Positions 7,629-13,977 of a stretch of DNA of 14,639 bases are shown here, in pieces. A program made the position numbers and the translations under genes. Location: assembly GCA_020025655.1 (NCBI GenBank), contig JAHHRR010000044.1, forward strand, positions 1-14,639, read 5' to 3'. The notes below the pieces were generated by a model, which did no database searches, was not told the origin of the DNA, and saw only the letters and a program-made list of their open reading frames with translations. The stretch is from Oscillospiraceae bacterium (GTDB taxonomy: Bacteria > Bacillota > Clostridia > Oscillospirales > Oscillospiraceae). Numbering within the stretch: position 1 is the first letter of the stretch; each line of letters opens with the position of its first letter.

Positions 7629-8956
7629 TTTTTGTCTTTCTTAGCAGCCTCAGCCTTTTTGGCTTCCTTGGCTCTGCTTCGGCTTGACTGCAAATCAGCA
7701 CCTTCCGGTTTTTTAATGATCTGCCTTGTGATGGGGTCTATGTGGTCCATGTCTGCATAGTCCTCTTCCTCCCAGGGCAGGTCATTTTCTTTTAGCCGTT
7801 TTTCAACAGAATTGTTGATTGCGGTGTAAATGACAACGAACACAGGCACACCCAGAAGCATACCCCAGAAGCCGAAGAGTCCTGCACCCAGAATAATTGA
7901 GAACATAACCCAGAAGCCGTTTATGCCGATAGAGCTGCCCAGAATCTTGGGGCCGATTATATTACCGTCAACCTGCTGGAGGATAATTATAAACAGAATA
8001 AATACAAGGCACATTACAGGGCTTTCCATCAGGATTATTATAGCTGCCGGAACAGCACCGATAAAGGGTCCGAAGAACGGGATAATGTTGGTAACGCCGA
8101 CAATAACGCTTACAAGCATTGCGTAAGGCATATTGAGTATGGCGCATACCACATAGCAGATAAGTCCGATTATAGCTGAGTCAAGAAGTTTTCCGTTTAT
8201 AAAGCCGACGAAGGTCTTATCGGTAAAGGCAATGCCGTCTCTGATTTTTTCTGCTCTTTCAACAGAGAAAAGGCTGTACAGCATTCTTTTGCCTCTTGCC
8301 TTGAAGCCTTCCAGATTGCTCAGTACATATACGGAAACAATAATTCCGATTACGAGGTTGTAGATGCCCATAAAGATATAATATACACCGGCAGTAAGGC
8401 TGGTGATTATATTGCCGAGCTTGGGCAGGATGCTCTCATTGAGCCATTTCATAATGTTTGTATTGAGAGCGCCGATAGTGCTTGCGGCAACCTCTTCGAT
8501 TTCGGGATAATCCTCCAGAAGGTTAGTTATCCATCCGGTGAGATTCTCAAGGTATTTGTTGCTGTTAAGAACTATTTTTTCAATGCTGTTATACAGCTGA
8601 GGCAGAATAAGATAAACCAAAGCTGCAATAATAGCCAGCATAACTATTTCAGATACAAAAACAGAAAAGCCACGGGCAAAGCCTTTTCCGCTTTTCTTTT
8701 TGTTGTTTTTGTAGAGCTTTTCGCTCCACGGGCCGAAAACATTTCTCTCCAGTGACTTCATAAGCGGAGACAGAAGATAGCTTATGATAAGGCCCCAGAT
8801 AAAAGGACTCAGGATATGTGCAAGACTTTTAAGTCCTCTTCCGACGGAAGAAATGTAGTTGAGAGCCATGAAGAAAAGTATTGAACAGGCAATAACGCAA
8901 AATGCAGTTATACCCCAATACATATATTTTTTATCCCATTTAAAATGCCGCTTCAT
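7619..8956 (-). CDS. AI-2E family transporter (PF01594-type multi-span permease)
   Basis: This is an integral membrane protein of 445 residues. The family includes TqsA (autoinducer-2 export) but also Na+/H+ and unknown exporters, so the substrate cannot be assigned. Hydrophobic spans lie near residues 12-34, 47-66, 98-118, 180-212 and in a dense block from about 260 to 380. Between the third and fourth spans is a hydrophilic region typical of the family. Family signatures seen are NIIPFFGPFIG and Q-x-DGNIIGPKILG. The last 60 residues form a charged, lysine/alanine/glutamate-rich cytoplasmic-type tail. AAGGGG precedes the ATG, and a strong promoter lies just upstream. Its 3' end overlaps the desulfurase gene by 10 bases in the opposite direction. 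Confidence 0.9.
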   Translation of the reverse strand: MKRHFKWDKKYMYWGITAFCVIACSILFFMALNYISSVGRGLKSLAHILSPFIWGLIISYLLSPLMKSLERNVFGPWSEKLYKNNKKKSGKGFARGFSVFVSEIVMLAIIAALVYLILPQLYNSIEKIVLNSNKYLENLTGWITNLLEDYPEIEEVAASTIGALNTNIMKWLNESILPKLGNIITSLTAGVYYIFMGIYNLVIGIIVSVYVLSNLEGFKARGKRMLYSLFSVERAEKIRDGIAFTDKTFVGFINGKLLDSAIIGLICYVVCAILNMPYAMLVSVIVGVTNIIPFFGPFIGAVPAAIIILMESPVMCLVFILFIIILQQVDGNIIGPKILGSSIGINGFWVMFSIILGAGLFGFWGMLLGVPVFVVIYTAINNSVEKRLKENDLPWEEEDYADMDHIDPITRQIIKKPEGADLQSSRSRAKEAKKAEAAKKDKNQE

Positions 8957-9003
8957 TTTCTACCCCTTTTTTCGGACGAATTCCGATTTTTCATTCATAA
9001 TTA

Positions 9004-9032
9004 TTTTACTATCCAGTGGCATAGCAGTCAAG
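9004..9032 (-). promoter_or_regulatory. Promoter of the AI-2E family transporter gene
   Basis: On the minus strand, TTGACT (9027-9032), a 17-base spacer, then TAAAAT (9004-9009). The leader of about 40 bases contains a small hairpin, TCGGA-loop-TCCGA (8972-8986), just before the AAGGGG ribosome site. Confidence 0.75.
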
Positions 9033-9064
9033 AAAATAAATGTAAATTTTTGTTCTGGCGATGT

Positions 9065-9097
9065 ATCACACGATTTAGCGCAAGAAATCCGTGTTAT
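9065..9097. other. Imperfect inverted repeat in the transporter/carboxypeptidase intergenic region
   Basis: ACACGATTT (9068-9076) pairs with AAATCCGTGT (9085-9094) across the 8-base loop AGCGCAAG, with one bulged base. It is followed by no T-run on either strand, so it is not a terminator. It sits 33 bases upstream of the transporter -35 box and 24 bases before the DnaA-box cluster. Confidence 0.4.
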
Positions 9098-9120
9098 GTA
9101 AACTAACAATTCTGTTTTCG

Positions 9121-9172
9121 TGTGGATTATTCATTCAAAAGCTGTTGATAAGTCTGTTGATAATGTTGATAA
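9121..9172 (+). repeat. Cluster of four DnaA-box-like 9-mers, same orientation
   Basis: TGTTGATAA occurs exactly three times at 9143-9151, 9155-9163 and 9164-9172, and TGTGGATTA once at 9121-9129. Each differs by one base from the canonical box (TTATCCACA, read here as TGTGGATAA). The last two are head to tail without a gap. A stretch rich in A and T follows (about 9173-9245). Together with the promoters and stem-loop listed separately, this accounts for the 371-base gap between the divergent transporter and carboxypeptidase genes. No dnaA or dnaN is in the window. Whether DnaA binds here is inference. Confidence 0.6.
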
Positions 9173-9274
9173 CTCCTTTAATTTCAATAAAAACAGCTTT
9201 TGTCGCAAAATTGAATATTCAGGCGAATTTTGTAGAAATATTCATAATCCCGTCACAGTTTCATAACTCAGCCT

Positions 9275-9302
9275 TTGAACACATAAATTCTCACAGTAAT
9301 AT
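9275..9302 (+). promoter_or_regulatory. Possible promoter of the D,D-carboxypeptidase gene
   Basis: TTGAAC (9275-9280), a 16-base spacer, then TAATAT (9297-9302). The predicted start near 9309 leaves a very short leader before the CGGAGG ribosome site. The match is moderate. Confidence 0.45.
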
Positions 9303-9327
9303 TTTTAAAGTTCATCGGAGGCTCAGC

Positions 9328-10482
9328 ATGAAAAGGACACTTTATTTTACACTTATTATTTCAATTATTTGCAGTTTATTTTTTCCTGCCACAGCATTTG
9401 CCCATGCCGCAGACAGCGCTTCCGGCCTTCAGGTCACGGCCCCCAGCGCTGTATTGATGGAAAAGGAAACCGGCCAGATTATATACGAGAAAAACGCCTC
9501 GGAGCGCCGTCCGCCGGCCAGTATAACAAAAATCATGACTATGCTGCTTATAATCGAGGACATCGAAGGCGGGAAGATTTCTCTTGATGACATAGTTTCC
9601 GTAAGCTCACGGGCGGCATCATTCGGCGGCAGCTGCGTGTATCTGGAAGAGGGCGAGCGTATGTCGGTTGATGAAATGCTCAAATGTATCGCCGTTGTTT
9701 CAGCAAATGACTGTGCAGTAGCAATGGCAGAGCATCTGAGCGGTACTGAGCAGGTATTCGTGGAAAGGATGAATCAGCGTGCGCAGGAGCTGGGGCTTAA
9801 AAATACTCATTTCACTAACTGCACAGGACTTTTTGACGATAACGAACACTATACCACAGCCTGCGATGTGGCAATCATGTCCCGTGAGCTGATAAAGCAC
9901 CCTATGATAAGAAACTACACTACAATCTGGATGGACAGCATCAGAAATGGTGAATTTTCTCTCAGCAACACAAATAAGCTTGTTCACCGTTATGAAGGCT
10001 GCACAGGGCTTAAAACCGGCTATACCGAAGCTGCGAAATACTGCCTTTCTGCCACAGCTGAAAGGGACGGCATGGAATTTATCGCCGTTGTAATGGGTTC
10101 AAAAGATCCGGAGCTGCGAAACTCGGATGCAACCGCACTTTTAAACTATGCTTTTGCAAATTATTCGCTGTGTAAGCTGCGGCAGGAAGAGCCTCTCCCC
10201 TCCCTGCCGGTAGAAATGGGCAAGGGATGTGCGCTCAAGCTGAAATACTGCGGAGATGAATTTGCTCTTGTCTCAAAGGGTACGACGGAGCTTCAATATA
10301 ATCTCAGGCTGCCCGAAATTATAAAGGCACCTGTAAAAGAAGGCCAGATTGTAGGTGAGCTTATAGTATCCAGCGGAAATTCCGAGCTTGCAAGAGTGCC
10401 TGTTGCTGCTGCCGCAGATGTTGAAAAAATAGGTTTCTGGGGTATTTATGCAAGACTGGGTCGAAGTCTGTTCGGTTTATAA
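9328..10482 (+). CDS. D-alanyl-D-alanine carboxypeptidase (low-molecular-weight PBP, DacF/PBP5 type)
   Basis: This exported peptidoglycan enzyme trims the terminal D-Ala from pentapeptide stems. From the ATG at 9328 it has 384 residues. A signal peptide covers about residues 1-27 (KR, then a hydrophobic core, ending in an AxA-type site near AFAHA). The S11 catalytic triad is complete: SxxK as SITK (S65, K68), SxN as SAN (S125, N127) and KTG as LKTGYT (K229-G231). A beta-rich PBP5 C-terminal domain follows (about 285-360), then a probable amphipathic membrane anchor at the end (GFWGIYARLGRSLFGL). CGGAGG lies about 7 bases before this ATG. The frame stays open upstream to 9091, but that stretch lacks a ribosome site and would bury the signal peptide. 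No sporulation genes are adjacent, so calling it dacF would be a guess. Confidence 0.92.
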   Translation: MKRTLYFTLIISIICSLFFPATAFAHAADSASGLQVTAPSAVLMEKETGQIIYEKNASERRPPASITKIMTMLLIIEDIEGGKISLDDIVSVSSRAASFGGSCVYLEEGERMSVDEMLKCIAVVSANDCAVAMAEHLSGTEQVFVERMNQRAQELGLKNTHFTNCTGLFDDNEHYTTACDVAIMSRELIKHPMIRNYTTIWMDSIRNGEFSLSNTNKLVHRYEGCTGLKTGYTEAAKYCLSATAERDGMEFIAVVMGSKDPELRNSDATALLNYAFANYSLCKLRQEEPLPSLPVEMGKGCALKLKYCGDEFALVSKGTTELQYNLRLPEIIKAPVKEGQIVGELIVSSGNSELARVPVAAAADVEKIGFWGIYARLGRSLFGL

Positions 10483-10522
10483 GCTCAATCACCAAAACTG
10501 CCTGTAAAAATAACCATATCTG

Positions 10523-10550
10523 TTGAAATCCCATAAAAATAGTATATAAT
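10523..10550 (+). promoter_or_regulatory. Promoter of pgi
   Basis: TTGAAA (10523-10528), a 16-base spacer, then a perfect TATAAT (10545-10550), giving a start near 10557 and a short leader with AGGAGG. TGTTGA and TCAACA flank the core as an inverted repeat (10521-10526, 10555-10560). No terminator is seen after the preceding carboxypeptidase gene. Confidence 0.7.
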
Positions 10551-10584
10551 GGTATCAACATCTTGTTATTTATAGGAGGCATTT

Positions 10585-11862
10585 ATGGTTAAAGTTGATT
10601 TAAGCGGTGCTGCTCAGTTTCTTACTGAAGCCGGTCCCGATTACGCTCTCGCTGAGATTGCCCACAAAACACTTTCAGACCGAACCGGTCTGGGGAAGGA
10701 GTTTACCGGTTGGCTTGAGCTGCCTCAGCGTATAAAAGATACTGAGCTGCCTGAAATTCTCAAAGCCGCCGAACTTATCCGCAGCCGTTCCAAGGCTCTG
10801 GTTGTTATCGGCATCGGCGGTTCCTATCTTGGTGCAAGAGGCGCCATTGAGCTTTTAAAGCCCATCCCCGGTGAAAACGATCCTAAAGTATTTTTTGTGG
10901 GAAACGGTCTTTCCGCAGATGCTCTTTCAGATACCCTGCGTCAGCTGGGTGACATGGACTTCGATGTAAACGTAATCTCCAAGTCCGGCACCACTCTGGA
11001 GCCCGCCGCAGCATTCCGTATCTTCCGTGTTCTTCTGGAAAAGAAGTACGGAGATAAAGCAAATGAGCATATATTCGCAACAACCGATGCACATAAAGGC
11101 GTGTTGAAGGGTCTTGCTGATGAGCATGGCTGGCCTGCATTTGTAGTTCCCGATGATGTGGGCGGACGTTTCAGCGTTCTTTCCGCAGTAGGCCTTCTGC
11201 CTATGGCTGTTGCAGGAATTGACGTTGCTAAAGTCATTGATGCAGCTATCGAGGAATTCAAGGCTCTCGACCTCAGAAGCCCCGAAAATCCCGCATGGCA
11301 GTATGCAGCTGCACGTCAGTGCCTGTACAACAAGGGCTATGCAGTTGAAATTCTGGGCAGCTATGAGCCCAGCTTCCGTTTCATGGCTGAGTGGTGGAAG
11401 CAGCTTTACGGCGAAAGCGAAGGCAAGGATGCAAAGGGCATCTTCCCCGCTTCGGTAGAATTCACCGCTGACCTTCACTCTATGGGTCAGTTCATTCAGT
11501 CCGGCCCCAGAATACTCATGGAATCTATCGTCCGCTTCACTCACAGCCGTGACAGCTATGTTTTCCCCTTTGAAGAGGCAGACTCCGACGGTCTTAACTA
11601 CATAGCCGGCCGTGATATGGCAGATGTCTGCAAGGTTGCTGCCGACGCTGTCAAGGAGGCTCATATTTCAGGCGGTGTTCCCAATATGGTCATTGAGGTT
11701 CCCAGAAGAGACGAAGAAGGCTTTGCTTCTCTGGTCTGCTTCTTCGAGATGGCCTGTGCTATCTCCGGCTATATGTCCGGTGTTAACCCCTTCAATCAGC
11801 CCGGTGTCGAAGCTTACAAGAAAAATATGTTCCGTATGCTGGGAAAACCCGGTGCAGTCTGA
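10585..11862 (+). CDS. pgi: Glucose-6-phosphate isomerase
   Basis: This interconverts glucose 6-phosphate and fructose 6-phosphate in glycolysis and gluconeogenesis. At 425 residues it has the shorter length usual in Firmicutes, against about 550 in E. coli. Motifs seen: GIGGSYLGA (about 76-84), the sugar-phosphate loop ISKSGTTLEP (131-140), DVGGRFSVLS (191-200), the YGESEGK catalytic Glu region (about 275-281), DLHSMGQ with the ring-opening His (H298), QSGPRILMES and QPGVEAYKKNMF with the catalytic-type Lys near 412. AGGAGG precedes the ATG. Codon use is strongly biased (AAG, GGT, CGT), as expected for an abundant glycolytic enzyme. It has its own promoter and a strong shared terminator. Confidence 0.97.
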   Translation: MVKVDLSGAAQFLTEAGPDYALAEIAHKTLSDRTGLGKEFTGWLELPQRIKDTELPEILKAAELIRSRSKALVVIGIGGSYLGARGAIELLKPIPGENDPKVFFVGNGLSADALSDTLRQLGDMDFDVNVISKSGTTLEPAAAFRIFRVLLEKKYGDKANEHIFATTDAHKGVLKGLADEHGWPAFVVPDDVGGRFSVLSAVGLLPMAVAGIDVAKVIDAAIEEFKALDLRSPENPAWQYAAARQCLYNKGYAVEILGSYEPSFRFMAEWWKQLYGESEGKDAKGIFPASVEFTADLHSMGQFIQSGPRILMESIVRFTHSRDSYVFPFEEADSDGLNYIAGRDMADVCKVAADAVKEAHISGGVPNMVIEVPRRDEEGFASLVCFFEMACAISGYMSGVNPFNQPGVEAYKKNMFRMLGKPGAV

Positions 11863-11880
11863 TAACCTAACATTTAAAAT

Positions 11881-11915
11881 AAAAACAGCTTCCGCATCAG
11901 CGGAAGCTGTTTTTT
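11881..11915. terminator. Bidirectional intrinsic terminator between pgi and mgtE
   Basis: ACAGCTTCCGC pairs with GCGGAAGCTGT around the 4-base loop ATCA, flanked by an A-run and a T-run, so it works in both directions for the convergent pgi (plus) and mgtE (minus). Confidence 0.95.
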
Positions 11916-11922
11916 ATCGTTT

Positions 11923-13350
11923 TCATGCACCCAGATGGAATATATTTATAAGGAACACCCAGCTCAGTCCGTAATAGCACACTACCGCCACCAGATCGTT
12001 TACAGTGGTGATAAGCGGGCCTGACGCAACCGCAGGATCAACACCTATCTTCTTAAAGAACATAGGAATAAGGGTTCCGCTGGCACTTGAGGCAAGCATC
12101 GCAAGCAGAAGAGATATGCCGATGCAGCCGGAAACCAGAAACGAAAATGTAAGGCTCTGACCTTTTGTAAAGAAGATAAACAGTCCTATAAACAGCACCG
12201 AGAGGCTTCCCAGTATAAGGCCGTTGAGAAATCCAACCCTTATTTCCTTAGAAAGCAGGCCGAGCTTTTGTTTAAAGCTTAATCCCTCTGATGTAAGCAC
12301 TCGTATAGTAACTGCAAGCGACTGTGTTCCCACGTTACCGGCCATATCCAGTATCAGTGACTGAAACGCCATTATAATAGTAAGCTGGGAAACTACATTT
12401 TCAAAGGCTCCAACTACACTCGAAACCACAAGCCCCAGTGCAAGGAGAATCACAAGCCACGGCAGACGTTTTTTTATACTTTCTCTGACCGGCTCCTTCA
12501 AATCCTCCTCTGCGGTAAGACCTGCCAGCATAGCATAGTCCTCTCCCAGAGCATCGTCAGTAGCTTCTATCACGTTCTGAGCAGTTATTACTCCCAGAAT
12601 TCTGTTTGAATTATCAAGAACCGGAATGGAGCTTTCGGAGTAGTCCTTCAGCTTTTCAAGGCAGTCATCCACCGCCTCCTGACCATAGACATAAGGGAAC
12701 GAATTGATTACAAGGCTGTCCAGCGCATCCCCCTGTCTGGCAGTTATAAGATCCTTTAAGTCAATAGCACCGGTGAAAATTCCGTTTTCATCGGATACAA
12801 AAAGGGTAGAAATGTTATCATTCTTTGCCGCCTGAGATACAAGCGAGCTCATAGCCTGTTTAACGCTGAGTCCCTCTTTTATAAGGATAAAATTGGATGT
12901 CATCAGACTTCCTATTTCATCTTCGCTGAATGAGGCTGTACGTGAAATGCTTTCACGGACGTTATCCGGCAGCATATCGAAAATGACTTCCCGTTTATCT
13001 CTGCCAAGTTCACGAAGCACCGCAACTGCATCGTCAGTCTCCATGTTCTCCAGAATCGACGGAATCTTTTTTAAGTCTATTTCATCCAGAAATCTTCCGG
13101 CTTCATTCTCTTCCTCGTATTCGAGAATCGCCGCCAGCATATCTGCATCAAGAATACGGTACAGCTTTTTTCTCTCCTGTAAGCTCAGGCAGCTGAGAAT
13201 TTCCGCAATATCCTTCTCGTGAAAATCCTCCAGCTTTTCCTTCATAACAAGGGGCGCTGAGTTTCCTCTGATAATTGAAATAATTTTCTGTCCGTACTCG
13301 GATATTTCATTTTCCTCCGGCTTAGTTAAAAGCTCTTTATTTTTCTTCAT
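11923..13350 (-). CDS. mgtE: Magnesium transporter MgtE
   Basis: This is a Mg2+-gated, Mg2+-selective channel in the cytoplasmic membrane. From the ATG at 13350 it has 475 residues in the standard order: an N-terminal helical MgtE_N domain rich in acidic residues (about 35-140), a pair of CBS domains (about 140-265), a connecting helix, and five membrane spans (about 295-475). Pore-region signatures are GNVGTQSLAVTIRVL and VASGPLITTVNDLVAV, the latter carrying the conserved pore Asp. I chose 13350 because GGAGGG sits about 8 bases upstream; the frame is open 35 codons further, but that stretch lies within the leader and looks non-coding. The only good promoter is about 330 bases upstream, with an intrinsic terminator between it and the gene, which implies control by attenuation or readthrough. 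Confidence 0.95.
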   Translation of the reverse strand: MKKNKELLTKPEENEISEYGQKIISIIRGNSAPLVMKEKLEDFHEKDIAEILSCLSLQERKKLYRILDADMLAAILEYEEENEAGRFLDEIDLKKIPSILENMETDDAVAVLRELGRDKREVIFDMLPDNVRESISRTASFSEDEIGSLMTSNFILIKEGLSVKQAMSSLVSQAAKNDNISTLFVSDENGIFTGAIDLKDLITARQGDALDSLVINSFPYVYGQEAVDDCLEKLKDYSESSIPVLDNSNRILGVITAQNVIEATDDALGEDYAMLAGLTAEEDLKEPVRESIKKRLPWLVILLALGLVVSSVVGAFENVVSQLTIIMAFQSLILDMAGNVGTQSLAVTIRVLTSEGLSFKQKLGLLSKEIRVGFLNGLILGSLSVLFIGLFIFFTKGQSLTFSFLVSGCIGISLLLAMLASSASGTLIPMFFKKIGVDPAVASGPLITTVNDLVAVVCYYGLSWVFLINIFHLGA

Positions 13351-13433
13351 GCCCTTCCCTCCTCTTTGATTATGCCCTAAGGCAATATCGCACAAACTGT
13401 GCAATAAGTTCTGGTGGGGTCTGAACAGAAGGC

Positions 13434-13467
13434 AAATAAAAAGATGCCATGACAAAGCATGGCATCT
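13434..13467 (-). terminator. Intrinsic terminator inside the mgtE leader
   Basis: On the minus strand, AGATGCCATG pairs with CATGGCATCT (10 bp, loop CTTTGT) followed by TTTTATTT. It lies 84 bases before the mgtE start codon. I see no convincing promoter between it and mgtE, so it probably acts as an attenuator. The alternative is that it simply ends the transcript of the small gene(s) upstream. Confidence 0.85.
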
Positions 13468-13499
13468 ATGAAAAATTCAATCAGAAATCAGGCATGACA

Positions 13500-13589
13500 T
13501 CAATTATTCTGCCACACCTGAGGCCGGTATGCAAAGCAGAAGTCCGGCCGTCTCTCCATAAACTTTTCGTATCTGCCTACTTCGTCCAT
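13500..13589 (-). CDS. Possible 29-residue micropeptide in the mgtE leader
   Basis: An ATG-initiated frame of 29 codons ends in TGA, 33 bases before the attenuator-like terminator. The peptide begins MDEVGRYEKF and ends YRPQVWQNN; it is acidic at the start, with RRPD and YRP proline contexts. Its codons resemble those of neighbouring genes, whereas the overlapping GTG frame (start at 13607) has the better-placed AGGTGA but uses rare CGA and AGG codons. The AGGTGA is about 25 bases from this ATG, too far to support it well. It may be a leader peptide, a small protein, or merely part of a structured RNA. Confidence 0.3.
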   Translation of the reverse strand: MDEVGRYEKFMERRPDFCFAYRPQVWQNN

Positions 13590-13675
13590 GACTGTCACCG
13601 TTTTCCACTATGCTCACCTCACTTTTCAGGTTCATATAATACAATTTCCAGAATCAATTACTTCTGAACTCATTC

Positions 13676-13704
13676 AGTATAACACACATTCCGGATAATT
13701 GCAA
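13676..13704 (-). promoter_or_regulatory. Promoter of the mgtE leader
   Basis: On the minus strand, TTGCAA (13699-13704), a 17-base spacer, then TATACT (13676-13681). It begins 5 bases after the stop codon of the FakA-like gene. A small palindrome, CTGAA-TGAG-TTCAG (13664-13677), overlaps the end of the -10 box and the predicted start. Confidence 0.65.
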
Positions 13705-13708
13705 AGTA

Positions 13709-13957
13709 TTATCCTTTAAGTCCCCTTGCCTGACGGCTCATATCCTCAACTACGATATCATATATCTCGCCAAGGCTTGCGCAGTATTCAAGAACAAGCC
13801 AGGGTTCATTTGTATGAAAATGAATCTTTATAAGGTCACTGTCACCGATGGCAAGCAGGCAGTCGCCCTTAAAATGCTCACGGAAATAGTCGTTGATAAC
13901 ATCTTCGTCAAGATCAGTGCCCTCAATGAGGAGCTGAGTGTCATATTTAAATTCCAT
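13709..13957 (-). CDS. Free-standing FakA (DAK phosphatase/fatty-acid kinase) C-terminal-like domain protein
   Basis: The 82-residue protein matches the C-terminal part of FakA/YloV-type proteins. In those, a segment of the form YCTEFLL-x-G-LDE... is followed by GDSLVVVGD-DLIKVHVHTN-P and VLEYA-LGE. Here the same order reads YDTQLLIEGTDLDED, then GDCLLAIGDSDLIKIHFHTNEPW (about 31-53) and VLEYCASLGEIYDIVVEDM (about 55-73). It has no kinase (DhaL) domain and cannot phosphorylate by itself. In FakA this region is reported to contact the fatty-acid-binding partner FakB, so a binding or regulatory role is possible, but this is inference. GGAGG lies before the ATG, and it has its own promoter with a palindrome at +5. 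Small proteins of this kind in gut Clostridia tend to be annotated 'kinase to dihydroxyacetone kinase'. Its transcript has no terminator of its own and should run into the mgtE leader. Confidence 0.75.
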   Translation of the reverse strand: MEFKYDTQLLIEGTDLDEDVINDYFREHFKGDCLLAIGDSDLIKIHFHTNEPWLVLEYCASLGEIYDIVVEDMSRQARGLKG

Positions 13958-13977
13958 TGTTTTACCTCCGTTTTTAT

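Larger units (their letters stand above)
13351..13669 (-). promoter_or_regulatory. Long mgtE leader RNA, candidate cis-regulatory element of no recognised class
   Basis: The roughly 320-base untranslated leader holds, in order, a small 5' hairpin near the start, a possible 29-codon reading frame, a strong hairpin (GGCCGG pairing with CCGGCC around a 16-base loop, 13524-13551), the terminator, and the mgtE ribosome site. This is the layout of a transcriptional attenuator for a Mg2+ channel. I compared it from memory with the M-box, yybP-ykoY and NiCo classes and could not fit their conserved cores. Regulation by Mg2+ is inference. Confidence 0.45.

Noticed and set aside
9091..9327. 79-codon in-frame N-terminal extension of the carboxypeptidase
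   Set aside because: It lacks a ribosome site, would bury a normal signal peptide, and runs through the DnaA-box repeats and promoter; the ATG at 9328 has CGGAGG and a standard signal sequence.
10551..10560. Further DnaA box at the pgi promoter (TATCAACA)
   Set aside because: Two mismatches from the consensus, single copy, and part of a local inverted repeat around the promoter.
10927..11664. 245-codon open frame opposite pgi
   Set aside because: Antisense shadow of a strongly codon-biased, unmistakable pgi.
13351..13455. 35-codon N-terminal extension of MgtE
   Set aside because: It overlaps the terminator stem and leader; the ATG at 13350 has GGAGGG and gives the normal family start.
13557..13607. 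GTG-initiated 34-residue frame (starting VENGDSHGR) in the mgtE leader; it runs from 13607 past the ATG frame
   Set aside because: The ribosome-site spacing is good, but the frame uses several rare Arg codons and reads poorly as protein; kept only as an alternative to the 29-codon frame.
13434..13669. M-box (ykoK), yybP-ykoY or NiCo riboswitch in the mgtE leader
   Set aside because: A GAGGTGAG and a GATACG segment hint at the M-box, but the order, spacing and closing strand do not match what I remember of the core. A covariance search could overturn this.
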